A stretch of DNA of 64,000 bases from Lysobacterales bacterium (GTDB lineage Bacteria > Pseudomonadota > Gammaproteobacteria > Xanthomonadales > Rhodanobacteraceae). How positions within the stretch are numbered: the stretch's first letter is position 1; each line of letters begins with the position of its first letter. This document shows, piece after piece, positions 19,116 to 27,298 of this stretch. Both the position numbers and the translations under genes were made by a program. Location of the stretch: assembly GCA_016707485.1 (NCBI GenBank), contig JADJHN010000001.1, positions 434,001-498,000 on the forward strand. Direction: 5' to 3'. The notes under the pieces were generated by a model. The model saw only the letters and a list, made by a program, of their open reading frames with translations. It was not told the DNA's origin and did not search any database.

Positions 19116-19341
19116 TGCCGCATGCCGTATCGGGCTGCGGGACCTGCATGCCCGAGCTCGGGCCCGCGGCCATGTTCATGCCTGCCGAGGAACATCGTGG
19201 CAACCGTCTTCGAGACGCTGAATCCGAAGGATCAACGCGAGATCCTGGTGAGCAACGCCCCTGGATCCAACCGGACACTCGCGCGGGTCCGTGCGCGGAC
19301 CGGGGTTTCTGCATGTACAGTCCGTGGCTTGCGGATTCCGA

Positions 19342-20145
19342 ATGATGAGCGTGGTCGACATGGACAATCTTCCCGACAGGCACGAACAGGATTGCGATCC
19401 ACCACCCCGACCATTCGTGACCCCGTGTCGCCAACTGCAGATGGACGCGCCGTGGCGCTGGCTCAGGCTTGGCTGGCACGATCTGCGCCGGGCACCTGCC
19501 CTGAGTGCGATGTTCGGCGCGGTGATCGTCATCGTCAGTGCGGCAATATCCTGGTTTGCCTGGTCGCTTGGCCGCTTTGCCCTGCTTGCCGTGCTGCTTT
19601 CCGGTTTTGTATTCCTTGCACCGCTGATCGGGGTCGGCCTGTACTCGGTCAGCCGCGCCCTGCTCGATGGCCGCCAGCCGCGCCTGGCCGACTCATTCGT
19701 GGTCGCCCGTCGCGTGCTCGGTCATGCCAGCATTTTTGCCTTGATCCAGTTTGTCATCGTGCTGGTGTGGTCACGCTCCGGAATGATGCTGGTGGCATTC
19801 TTTCCCGAGCAGGAAGGCAACACGCACGTGCTGATGGAATTCCTCGCCGTCGGCTCGCTCGTTGGATCAGTGTTCGCCGCGTTGACCTTTTCGATTGCGG
19901 CATTTTCGCTGCCGATGATCGCCGACCGCGAAGTGGACATGGTCACCGCCTGCATTTCCAGCATCAATGCCGTGCTCAGGAACAAATGGGTCATGCTCGA
20001 ATGGGCGGTGATCCTCTGCCTGCTCACCGCATTCGGTTTTGCCAGCGCCCTGCTCGGGCTCGGTCTGGTCATGCCCTGGCTGGCCTACGCGACCTACCAC
20101 GCCTATCGCGAGACAATCGACGCGTCAGCCTGGCCGCCGGCATGA
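19342..20145 (+). CDS. DUF2189-like inner-membrane protein
   Basis: About 267 residues with six probable membrane segments (LSAMFGAVIVIVSAAISWFA, FALLAVLLSGFVFLAPLIG, the SIFALIQFVIVLVW region, LVGSVFAALTFSIAAFSLPM, and two near the end). The layout, with RRAPALSAMFGA before the first pair, PLIGVGLYSVSRALLDG and PMIADREVDMVTA, matches DUF2189 proteins, whose function is unknown. The start is uncertain (19342, 19345 or 19360); none has a strong ribosome-binding site. An ATG at 19291 is also in frame. No operon partner is evident. Confidence 0.75.
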   Translation: MMSVVDMDNLPDRHEQDCDPPPRPFVTPCRQLQMDAPWRWLRLGWHDLRRAPALSAMFGAVIVIVSAAISWFAWSLGRFALLAVLLSGFVFLAPLIGVGLYSVSRALLDGRQPRLADSFVVARRVLGHASIFALIQFVIVLVWSRSGMMLVAFFPEQEGNTHVLMEFLAVGSLVGSVFAALTFSIAAFSLPMIADREVDMVTACISSINAVLRNKWVMLEWAVILCLLTAFGFASALLGLGLVMPWLAYATYHAYRETIDASAWPPA

Positions 20146-20212
20146 CAAGAACTCCGGTCAGGCCCGACACCCGCCATCAGAACCACGCAAGGCTGCACGT
20201 CAGCAGCCGCGC

Positions 20213-20956
20213 TCAAACGGGATTCGGCTTCTCCGGCCAGTAGTAGGAATCCGGATACGCGCGTTCACCGAAGATCGCCGTACCGATGCGGACTTCAGTC
20301 GCGCCTTCGGCAATTGCCAGGGCGAAATCACCGCTCATGCCCATCGACAGGCGCGGCACATCGTGGCCGCTTGCCATGGCCTGTTCACGCAACTCGCGCA
20401 ACATGCGGAAACATGTACGCACCCGGGACTCGTCTTCGGAGTTGACCGCCAGGGTCATCAGGCCACGCACGCGCAAGGTGTCGAAACTGCGCAAGGCGTC
20501 GAGGAATCCGGGCAGTTCGTCGGCGGGCAAGCCGTATTTCGTTTCCTCGGTGGAGGTCTTGACCTGAACCAGCACATCAAGCGATCGGCCCTCGATCTGC
20601 AGGCGCTTTTGCAGCGCCTCGGCCAGCTCCATGCGATCGAGTGACTGCACTTCGCTGACCAGGCGAGCGACTTCCTTCACCTTGTTGGTCTGCAGGTGGC
20701 CGATCATGACCCAGTCGATCGCGCAATCAGCCAGCGGCTCGGACTTGGCCTTGATTTCCTGCACCTTGTTCTCGCCAAAGCGGCGCAAGCCGAAGGACAC
20801 CGCCTCGCGGATGACCTCGACCGGGAACGTCTTGCTTACCGGCAGGATGCCGACTTCGGACGGATCGCGTCCGGCCGCACGACAAGCGGCATCCACGCGT
20901 TCGCGAACCGCCTGCCATCGTGCCTGCAATCCGCCTTGGAGATGATTCTGACTCAC
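20213..20956 (-). CDS. yggS: Pyridoxal 5'-phosphate homeostasis protein (YggS/PLPBP)
   Basis: 247 residues of the alanine-racemase-barrel family that binds PLP and keeps its free level low. The PLP lysine is Lys42 in LPVSKTFP. FGENKVQEI, WVMIGHLQTNK, VQVKTSTEETKYGL and LSMGMSGDFALAIAEGATEVRIG are the family signatures. It overlaps the stop of the upstream secreted-protein gene by four bases (ATGA), so the two are translationally coupled. Confidence 0.94.
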   Translation of the reverse strand: MSQNHLQGGLQARWQAVRERVDAACRAAGRDPSEVGILPVSKTFPVEVIREAVSFGLRRFGENKVQEIKAKSEPLADCAIDWVMIGHLQTNKVKEVARLVSEVQSLDRMELAEALQKRLQIEGRSLDVLVQVKTSTEETKYGLPADELPGFLDALRSFDTLRVRGLMTLAVNSEDESRVRTCFRMLRELREQAMASGHDVPRLSMGMSGDFALAIAEGATEVRIGTAIFGERAYPDSYYWPEKPNPV

Positions 20957-21609
20957 GGCCCTCCGGCCTGTCCGCGATGCGTGCTGCCGCCTGCCGTGGC
21001 GGGTGTCGCCCTGGCTGATTTCGCCTTGGCGGCTGGCGGTGCCGCGGATTTCCCTTCGCCGCCGTCCTTGCCGTCGTCATCGAGCGTGCGCAGGCGCACG
21101 TGATCGGCCCAACCGGTGCCGCCATCGAGCAGCAGGAAACCGACCTCGACCATGTTCGTCCTTGCCGGTGCGATGCTTTTCAGCTCGACCTCCTTCCAGG
21201 GCGTGTCGCCGGTCATGGGCGCCGCGCGAACCTGATCGAGAATGTTTTCGTGATCGCGGAACGTCATCACCATGACCCAACCGCGTTTGCCGACATCCGC
21301 GGTCTTCAGCTTCGCCGTGAACGCAACCGGCTTGCCCGCCAGTTCCTTGCTCTCGACGCGTTGCATGATCAGGCCGTAAGCCTGCTCGGTCGTGCGACGC
21401 ATGCTGATGCTGTGCTCGCCATGGGCGGGATCAATCGGATCGGTGCTGACGACGTAGGCACCCACGCCGGCGTGCTGGGTCCGCGACCAGCCCGGAATGC
21501 GCGTGCCGACGATGGCCTGTTCAAAACCGGCATTCTTCAGCGGGATTTCCGCCGCCGCCACTCCACCTGCAATCAACATTCCCGCAACGAGCAAGACGCA
21601 CTTCACCAT
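20953..21609 (-). CDS. Secreted protein of unknown function
   Basis: 218 residues with a Sec signal peptide (MVKCVLLVAGMLIAGGVAAA). The mature protein begins EIPLKNAGFEQ and continues as a beta-rich domain (GEHSISMRRT, VAFTAKLKTADVGKRGW, MVEVGFLLLDGGTGWADHVRL), like the jelly-roll carbohydrate-binding fold found on many exported proteins. The last 40 residues are low-complexity (Lys, Ala, Gly). The start ATG at 21609 has GGAG upstream; the longer reading to 21792 has no signal peptide and is unlikely. It is coupled to yggS. The function is unknown. Confidence 0.7.
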   Translation of the reverse strand: MVKCVLLVAGMLIAGGVAAAEIPLKNAGFEQAIVGTRIPGWSRTQHAGVGAYVVSTDPIDPAHGEHSISMRRTTEQAYGLIMQRVESKELAGKPVAFTAKLKTADVGKRGWVMVMTFRDHENILDQVRAAPMTGDTPWKEVELKSIAPARTNMVEVGFLLLDGGTGWADHVRLRTLDDDGKDGGEGKSAAPPAAKAKSARATPATAGGSTHRGQAGGP

Positions 21610-21766
21610 GAGGCACTCCGATCGGACCGCCATGCGGTCGCTGGTCCAACCCCGAAAGGGGTAGCAAGGCTTTGCATCTTGGCCACAGAACGATCCAGCG
21701 GCAAGTCCGCCCGCTCGCCGCCAGCGAGTACTTGCACAAGCACTTCGAGCGATGCGCAGACCCGGC

Positions 21767-23002
21767 CTAACCGGGAACCTTGCCGACTTCACTCTGCGCC
21801 TGGTTTTCCCCTGCGGGGGACGAGCGCTGCCAGTCGAAAAAACGCAAAACGTCGTCGCGTCGCGCCAGCGTGTCGCTGAAGCCCAGATCCATCAATTCGC
21901 GCGTGTACGCGGCCTCGAACAACAGATAGCTCACCAGTGCGGCCCCGCGCACCGATTCGCCCCGACCGGAAACGCCCACCGCGCGCAGCAGCGAGCGGAT
22001 CGCGAACGGCAGGCTGCCAATGTGCTTGCCGGCAAGGTCGTCGAGGCGTTCGCTGGGAGAAATCATCAGCACCTCGATCGGGCGCAGCGTGGTCCGACCC
22101 GATGCGTCAATCGGCAGCAATTCCAGCGTGGTGTTGATGCGCTGCAGACGCTCGACATCGGCGGTCAGCGAATCGAGAAAGATGTTGGAAAGGGCATGGC
22201 CGGCAACCTGGGCCAGGTTTGGATATTCGCTGCAACCCGCACGCGGCCCCGGCGGCTCCCTGATGCGTCCGCCGCCGACCACGAGGATGCGTTCCGCGCC
22301 AAGGTGGATGGCCGGTGAAATGGGAGCCGACTGCCGCATCGAACCGTCGCCGAAATACTCAATGCGACCCTCGATGTGCAGCGGAACCGCCGGGAACACG
22401 AATGGAATCGCCGCCGAGGCGAGCAGGTGGGCAGGGCCAATCGCATCGCGCACGGCGAATCGTTGCGAACGCGTCCATGGCTGGATGTCATCGACCGCCT
22501 CGTAAAAAGTCACATGCAGGCCCGAGCCGTAACTCGACGCGGTGACGGCCAGTGCGCGCAGGCATCCCTGCTGCATCAGTGCATGGATTCGCGCCGGATC
22601 GACCCACTCGCGCAGCGAGGATCGCAACGGCGCATTGTCGAGAAACGATTGCGGCCGCCTGCGCTGCAATGCCGGAATCAGCCAGCCGAACATCAACATT
22701 CCGAGCCAGCGTGCGCCGGTCCTGATGATGCCGGGAAGGTCCGCCCGATAAATCTGGCCGACCTCGAAGTTCGCCCAGACCTCGACAAGATCCGCGATTG
22801 CCGCATCGAAATCATCGGCCCGCGTCGCCAGCGCGGCGGCATTGATTGCGCCAGCCGATGTGCCGGCGATGACAGGAAATGGATTGCCGGCGACGATTCC
22901 CGCGTCACGCCGGATCCGGGCGATGCCCTTGAGCACACCCACCTGATAACCGGCGCGCGCGCCGCCGCCAGTCAATACCAGCCCCGTGATCGGATCACTC
23001 AT
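21767..23002 (-). CDS. Patatin-like phospholipase
   Basis: 411 residues. The patatin fold is shown by the oxyanion loop GGGARAGYQVGVLKG at residue 12, the nucleophile elbow GTSAGA (Ser49) and the catalytic-dyad Asp in YFGDGSMRQ. It should be a serine acyl hydrolase acting on membrane lipids. No signal peptide is visible, so it is probably cytoplasmic or membrane-associated. ATG 23002 is chosen because the patatin domain begins directly there; the frame is open to 23110 but adds unrelated sequence. Confidence 0.88.
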   Translation of the reverse strand: MSDPITGLVLTGGGARAGYQVGVLKGIARIRRDAGIVAGNPFPVIAGTSAGAINAAALATRADDFDAAIADLVEVWANFEVGQIYRADLPGIIRTGARWLGMLMFGWLIPALQRRRPQSFLDNAPLRSSLREWVDPARIHALMQQGCLRALAVTASSYGSGLHVTFYEAVDDIQPWTRSQRFAVRDAIGPAHLLASAAIPFVFPAVPLHIEGRIEYFGDGSMRQSAPISPAIHLGAERILVVGGGRIREPPGPRAGCSEYPNLAQVAGHALSNIFLDSLTADVERLQRINTTLELLPIDASGRTTLRPIEVLMISPSERLDDLAGKHIGSLPFAIRSLLRAVGVSGRGESVRGAALVSYLLFEAAYTRELMDLGFSDTLARRDDVLRFFDWQRSSPAGENQAQSEVGKVPG

Positions 23003-23470
23003 GAAATAGCCTGCGCCCTCATCGACGGGAAGATAGCAGGCAGCGAGGTGTCGTTGCCGAACAGGCCGCGGGTTGCATCCATTCCAGGCGGGCAGCACAA
23101 CCCGCGCCACACTGGCAATGCCAGATACATCATTGATTTACAAGAATAATAACGACGCAGTTGATCAGGATCGAGCCTGACCAGAAGCATCCCGCGGGCA
23201 ATGAAATACGCCTTGGATACCCGCTATTCTGCAAGATTTAGGCGCAGTTCGCTGCAGATAACGTCTCGTTCACATCATTTTTCGTACAATGCACGGCTCT
23301 TCCACGCGCCTGAGGCGTGTGCGCCGGGCATCCCGGTTGCGGCCTTGCATGGCACCCGGCACCGAAGAATCTGTCTCGAACAGGGTCATGGGATTTCTGC
23401 CTGCCACTCGACCCTGGCGGTCGCGCCCCGCGCCAACCGCCCATGAATCCGCCAGTTTTCAGGAGATCAA
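23003..23470. other. 468-bp intergenic region between divergent genes
   Basis: No gene is supported here. An unusually AT-rich patch lies at about 23128-23160 and could hold the promoter of the patatin gene on the minus strand. A TACAAT hexamer at 23285-23290 is the best minus-10 candidate for the small gene at 23471, but I see no matching minus-35 box. Two hairpins at 23303-23336 would lie in its leader. Confidence 0.5.
23303..23336 (+). other. Two adjacent hairpins in a probable 5' leader
   Basis: CACGCGCC-TGA-GGCGTGTG (23303-23321, 8 bp with one G-U pair) is followed directly by CCGGG-CAT-CCCGG (23324-23336). Both would be in the leader of the gene at 23471, about 135 bases before its start. 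It does not match a riboswitch I recognise. Confidence 0.4.
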
Positions 23471-23743
23471 ATGTCCAGCCAACCCAAATCCAGTCCCACC
23501 CGGACCGGCAGCACCTCGCAAACCTTCGCCCGACAGAAGGCAAAGCCGGGGGATCGCGTCCTCACCAGCGAAACCATTCTCCGCGACATAGCCGAGTTCA
23601 AGAAACGCGGTGGACGCATCGATGTGCTCGGCAACACGCCGCTGCGTGAAAAAAGCACATCGACGGCATTCCATTCCCGCAGTTCGGCGGCCGGCAAGAA
23701 GCCACCGGCAGCAGTTGCCGGAATCGACAAGCCGGCCAACTGA
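23471..23743 (+). CDS. Small protein with a SutA-like core
   Basis: 90 residues, no signal peptide or membrane segment. The ends are low-complexity and probably disordered (Ser, Thr, Lys, Ala, Pro). The core at residues 36-59, ILRDIAEFKKRGGRIDVLG followed by NTPLR, matches the layout of the conserved helix-turn of SutA (a helix, then F-x-x-[RK]-GG-[KR]-[IV]), a small Pseudomonas protein that binds RNA polymerase in slow growth. The likeness is short and is an inference. The start has AGGAG five bases upstream. A strong hairpin follows at 23803. Confidence 0.7.
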   Translation: MSSQPKSSPTRTGSTSQTFARQKAKPGDRVLTSETILRDIAEFKKRGGRIDVLGNTPLREKSTSTAFHSRSSAAGKKPPAAVAGIDKPAN

Positions 23744-23802
23744 TCCCTGCCCCATCTTGCTGGCGCAAGCCGCGCTTCGGCCTTGCGCATTCCGGAACGA
23801 GA

Positions 23803-23830
23803 GATTGCCAGTTGCCTGCAACTGGCAATC
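23803..23830. terminator. Bidirectional terminator between convergent genes
   Basis: A perfect 12-bp inverted repeat (GATTGCCAGTTG / CAACTGGCAATC) with a four-base loop, 60 bases after the gene at 23471 and 48 bases before the end of the convergent gene. A weaker GCGCAAG/CTTGCGC hairpin precedes it at about 23763-23788. The T run is interrupted (CTCATTCTTCC). Confidence 0.7.
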
Positions 23831-23877
23831 CTCATTCTTCCGACCCATGGCGGCAACATCTGCCGCCGCAGGGGGCG

Positions 23878-24135
23878 TCAGCCTTCGCGTTCGCGGTTGA
23901 AGTTCACTTCGAGCTTTTCGACCCTGAGCATGATCCGAATCGGTTCCCTGGGCTTCGGCCCCGGGATCACGACGCCCTGGCCGCTGATCATGATGCCCAT
24001 CGAGCGCAGGCCGTCGACATCAAATTCGACGACCAGTGGTTGCGGTTCATCCCGACTGCCGGCCGCGCCCGCGGATCGTTCACCGTGTTTGGCGGACTTG
24101 CGTTCGACCTCACGCTTGCTCTTGTCTTTTGCCAT
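23878..24135 (-). CDS. Hypothetical protein, 85 residues
   Basis: Not recognised. The first 30 residues are highly charged (MAKDKSKREVERKSAKHGE) and probably flexible. The rest, LVVEFDVDGLRSMGIMISGQ followed by GVVIPGPKPREPIRIMLRVE, looks like a compact beta-rich domain. The start at 24135 is supported by AGGAGG seven bases upstream (an in-frame ATG at 24159 is further away). It lies 63 bp upstream of the end of the CadC-like regulator gene in reading direction order, on the same strand and downstream of it, so it may be the last gene of that transcript. Confidence 0.6.
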   Translation of the reverse strand: MAKDKSKREVERKSAKHGERSAGAAGSRDEPQPLVVEFDVDGLRSMGIMISGQGVVIPGPKPREPIRIMLRVEKLEVNFNREREG

Positions 24136-24198
24136 GTCATCCTCCTGGTGGGTGCCCATTGCGATGGGCGGTCGTGGCTGGCGCGCATGCGGCGCGGA

Positions 24199-26277
24199 TC
24201 ATTGCTCCTGCGCCAGCAGGCCAAGGCGTCGGAATACGGTGTTGCTGGCGATCAGTGATTCGGCGATGCCGGCCTTGCGCGCCGTCGCCAGGCGCGCGCG
24301 CGACGCCGGCAGGTCGCCGAGCAAGGCCAATGTCTCGGCGTTCAGCAAGGCCACCTCGCCAGACTGGGTGCCGAGGGCTTCGGCGCGATCCAGCAGCGCG
24401 CGGGCCTTGCCGGGATCACCCAACTCGGCGCGGTACAGGCCCAATGCAGCGATGGCGCGTGCATCGTTTGGCTGCGCCGCGATGTAGTCCTCGGCGCGAG
24501 TAGCTGCTTGCGCATAGGCGCCCCGCGCCTGTGCAGCGTTGGCGGGATCCGCCTTCAAGGCCATGCCGAGGTTGGCCCAGACCATGAAATCCAGCGGATT
24601 GAGCTGCGTGGCTTGTTGCTGCAAGGCGGCGGCAGCGGCGTAGTCGCCATCCTGGTACTTGAGCAGGCCAAGATTGGTCAGTGCCGAATAGCTGGGTTCG
24701 ATTGCAACCGAGCGATCCAGCGCGCGCGCGGCTTCGGCATTGTTGCCCGCTTCCATGTACAAGCCGCCAAGCGTGCCCCATAAATTGTCGTTGCCTGGTT
24801 CCAGCTCCACGGCCTTGCGGTACGCAGCGATCGCCTCCGGCACATGCCCATCCAGGTACTGCCGGTAGCCGATTTCCGCATGGACCTGCGCATCATCGGG
24901 ACTGGATTGCAGCGCCTTGCGGAAATATTCTTCGGCCAGCTCCGGGTGGCCTTGCGCGGCATACACCTTGGCCATGCCGATCTGCGCCCGCGTGCGCACT
25001 GCCGGCTCCGATTCGATGCGACGGTATTGTTCGAGTGCATTTTCAGGTTCGCCCTGCACGCGATAGAGATCGCCCAGGGCCAGGCCGACATCGGCCAGCG
25101 AGGAGTCCATGGTCAAGGCGCGCTGGCAGGCAATGCGCGCGTTGTTGAAGGCTTTGATGCTGTGCAGGTATTCGAACTTCCAGATCTCGGCACGGCAGAT
25201 GCCTGCCTGCGCGCGGGCAAAGCCGCTGTCCTTCTGCAAGGCCTGGGCAAAGCGTTCGATGGCCTTGTCCTGCGACGCAGCTGCGCTGGCATCGCGCAGC
25301 AGGTGCAAGCCCTGCAGGTAATCGTCAAACGCAAGCACGTCGCGCGTCGGTGCCAGGCGCCGGGCCAGTGCCTCGCGCTCACCCGGGATCACCCCGATCA
25401 GCGACTGCACCACTTCATTGGCGATCTCGCTTTGCGTGTCGAAGACATCGGCCAGTTCGCGGTCATAGGATCGTGTCCACAGGGTGAACCCTTTGGATGT
25501 GTCGGACAGTCGGGCATTGATGCGCACGCGTTGCCCCTGCCGGCGCACGCTCGCCTCGAGGACGCTGGCAACGCCAAGCTTCTCGCCCAGCGCCTTCACC
25601 TCGGTCGCTCCTGGGCGTGCGGTCGACGCGATCAAGGCCGCCACCTTCAGCCCATTCACGCCCGCCAGCGCGGCATGCATTTCCTCCCTGAGCCCCTCGG
25701 CAAAATAGCCATCATCCGGGTTGCTGCTCAGGCTCGTGAACGGCAGGATCGCAATCGATGCCGCTGGCTGCGTCGGCAACCGCCCCGCGCGCATCCATGC
25801 AAAGGCGAGCGCGGCCAGCACCACCGCACCCAGCAACAGGCCAACTCCGCCTGCCGACAGCCGTGCGCTCCTTGCCGGTGGTGTGCCGGGAATCGGAGTC
25901 ACATCATTCAGCGGAGTTGTCGGCTGTGGCTGCGTCGCCCGCCGGCGTTCGCGATTGCTGTGCACTTCGGCGATGAAGCGGTAGCCCAGGCCATGCAGGG
26001 TCTGGATGTAGCGCGGATTCTCGGCATCGTCACCAAGCGCTTTGCGCAACTGCGCTACCACCCTGTTGAGCACGCCGGGCGTGACATGCCGGTGGCCCCA
26101 GACGCGATCAAGCAGTTCATCACGCTCGAGGACCTTGCCAGGTTGCTCGAGCAGGCTGGCGAGGACGGCAAAAGCCTTGGGTTCCACGGCAAGGTCGGCA
26201 CCATCCCGGGTGATCCGGTGCGCCGCAGGTTCGACCTCCACATCGCCGAAGCGATAGACGCCCGTCTCCGAGGTCAC
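24199..26277 (-). CDS. CadC-like transmembrane regulator with TPR repeats
   Basis: 692 residues. A winged-helix OmpR/CadC DNA-binding domain occupies about 5-102 (FGDVEVEPAAHRITRDG, ERDELLDRVWGHRHVTPGVL, RYIQTLHGLGYRF). A single membrane segment follows at 141-163. The periplasmic part starts with a TolB-N/FlgO-like domain (SIAILPFTSLSSNPDDGYFA, about 174-300) and ends with roughly nine TPR-like repeats (ARTRAQIGMAKVYAAQGHPE-type units). It is probably a one-component membrane-bound transcription factor. The start is taken as GTG 26277 because GGAG stands at the right distance; ATG 26337 is an alternative without such a site. It is divergent from the DUF1232-like gene at 26465. Confidence 0.85.
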   Translation of the reverse strand: MTSETGVYRFGDVEVEPAAHRITRDGADLAVEPKAFAVLASLLEQPGKVLERDELLDRVWGHRHVTPGVLNRVVAQLRKALGDDAENPRYIQTLHGLGYRFIAEVHSNRERRRATQPQPTTPLNDVTPIPGTPPARSARLSAGGVGLLLGAVVLAALAFAWMRAGRLPTQPAASIAILPFTSLSSNPDDGYFAEGLREEMHAALAGVNGLKVAALIASTARPGATEVKALGEKLGVASVLEASVRRQGQRVRINARLSDTSKGFTLWTRSYDRELADVFDTQSEIANEVVQSLIGVIPGEREALARRLAPTRDVLAFDDYLQGLHLLRDASAAASQDKAIERFAQALQKDSGFARAQAGICRAEIWKFEYLHSIKAFNNARIACQRALTMDSSLADVGLALGDLYRVQGEPENALEQYRRIESEPAVRTRAQIGMAKVYAAQGHPELAEEYFRKALQSSPDDAQVHAEIGYRQYLDGHVPEAIAAYRKAVELEPGNDNLWGTLGGLYMEAGNNAEAARALDRSVAIEPSYSALTNLGLLKYQDGDYAAAAALQQQATQLNPLDFMVWANLGMALKADPANAAQARGAYAQAATRAEDYIAAQPNDARAIAALGLYRAELGDPGKARALLDRAEALGTQSGEVALLNAETLALLGDLPASRARLATARKAGIAESLIASNTVFRRLGLLAQEQ

Positions 26278-26464
26278 TGTGCGGACTCCAATGATCGGCC
26301 TTGGCGAACGATATACCCGTTGACCCGGAAAAATCATGAAAAACCTGATTGCCACATGATTTCCACGAGCACAACACCGGGCTTCCTCAAGTCTTTCAGG
26401 ACACCAGGGAGGACGCTGGAATTGCGCGGAATCGCCGCGCTCAATCCAGTCCGAGGAGTCCGCC

Positions 26465-27106
26465 ATGAACATGAATCTCGCAACCCTGCCGCTGCCCGGC
26501 ATGGGCGACAACCGCTGCGGCCAGCGCCGCCGCCAACGCATCGCTGGCATCGACCTGGGCACGCGTGCAGTGCGCCGCTTCCAGCTTGCCGCCGAGTCGC
26601 TGCATCCCCAATTCGCGATACCCGACATCGACGCCATCGCCAGCGCCGCCCGCCATCTGAAACAACAGTTCGCCGGTACCTGGCGTGCGCCCTGCATCCA
26701 GTTGCGCCTGCGCTGCCTGACGGCATTGCGGGCCATGTCGCAGGAGCAGGCCTGGGGCCTGGTGGACGAGAAGCAGGAGCGCATCGCCATCCTCGACCGC
26801 TATGCCAGCGCCGAGGACCGGCTTATTCCGCATTCCGTGCCCGTCGTCGGGGGTCTGGATGATGCAATGCTGGTCGACCTGGCCTGGCCATCCCTGCAGC
26901 CGGATCTGGTCGATTACCTGAGTTTCCGCCGTCTGCGCATCGAGGAAGCCGCGATGCGCGGCAAGCATGCTCATGAAATCGCCTACGGCCGCGAGCAATG
27001 GCAGGAGTCGCGCCTTGCCGAAATCCGCCTGCTCGCCCGCAACCGGGCTTGCGGACGCGAGGCCTATGCCGCAACGGCCATGCCCTCCCTGTTTCGCTTC
27101 CACTGA
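26465..27106 (+). CDS. DUF1232-like protein of unknown function
   Basis: 213 residues, cytoplasmic by composition. Residues about 115-160 (SAEDRLIPHSVPVVGGLDDA, then MLVDLAWPSL) resemble DUF1232/YkvA, where a DxIPDxIPVxGxLDD segment is typical, though here the first Asp is Glu-Asp and the membrane character is weaker. The C-terminal part (RGKHAHEIAYGREQWQESRL) is charged. The start ATG has GAGGAG upstream. It is divergent from the CadC-like regulator across 187 bp, so that regulator may control it. Two strong hairpins follow the gene. Confidence 0.6.
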   Translation: MNMNLATLPLPGMGDNRCGQRRRQRIAGIDLGTRAVRRFQLAAESLHPQFAIPDIDAIASAARHLKQQFAGTWRAPCIQLRLRCLTALRAMSQEQAWGLVDEKQERIAILDRYASAEDRLIPHSVPVVGGLDDAMLVDLAWPSLQPDLVDYLSFRRLRIEEAAMRGKHAHEIAYGREQWQESRLAEIRLLARNRACGREAYAATAMPSLFRFH

Positions 27107-27117
27107 TGCTTCGTCGG

Positions 27118-27147
27118 TCGAGCGCCCCGCAGCCACGGGGCGCTCGA
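27118..27147 (+). terminator. GC-rich hairpin after the DUF1232-like gene
   Basis: A 12-bp perfect stem (TCGAGCGCCCCG / CGGGGCGCTCGA) with a six-base loop, 12 bases after the stop codon. There is no T run directly after it. Confidence 0.5.
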
Positions 27148-27151
27148 GGTC

Positions 27152-27183
27152 GGATGCGCGGCGCGCGGCGCATCCTTGTTCTT
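27152..27183 (+). terminator. Rho-independent terminator after the DUF1232-like gene
   Basis: GGATGCGC and GCGCATCC form an 8-bp stem with an eight-base GC loop, followed by TTGTTCTT. It is directly downstream of the first hairpin, so termination here is probably efficient. Confidence 0.65.
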
Positions 27184-27298
27184 CGACGGTGCCGGTCGAC
27201 ACCGCCACCATCCGGATCCGCGACACCCTGCATTGCCCTTGCGGGACACGGATGCTCGGCGGAGACTGCGCAGTCATCCCAGCGAGCGGAGCCACGCC

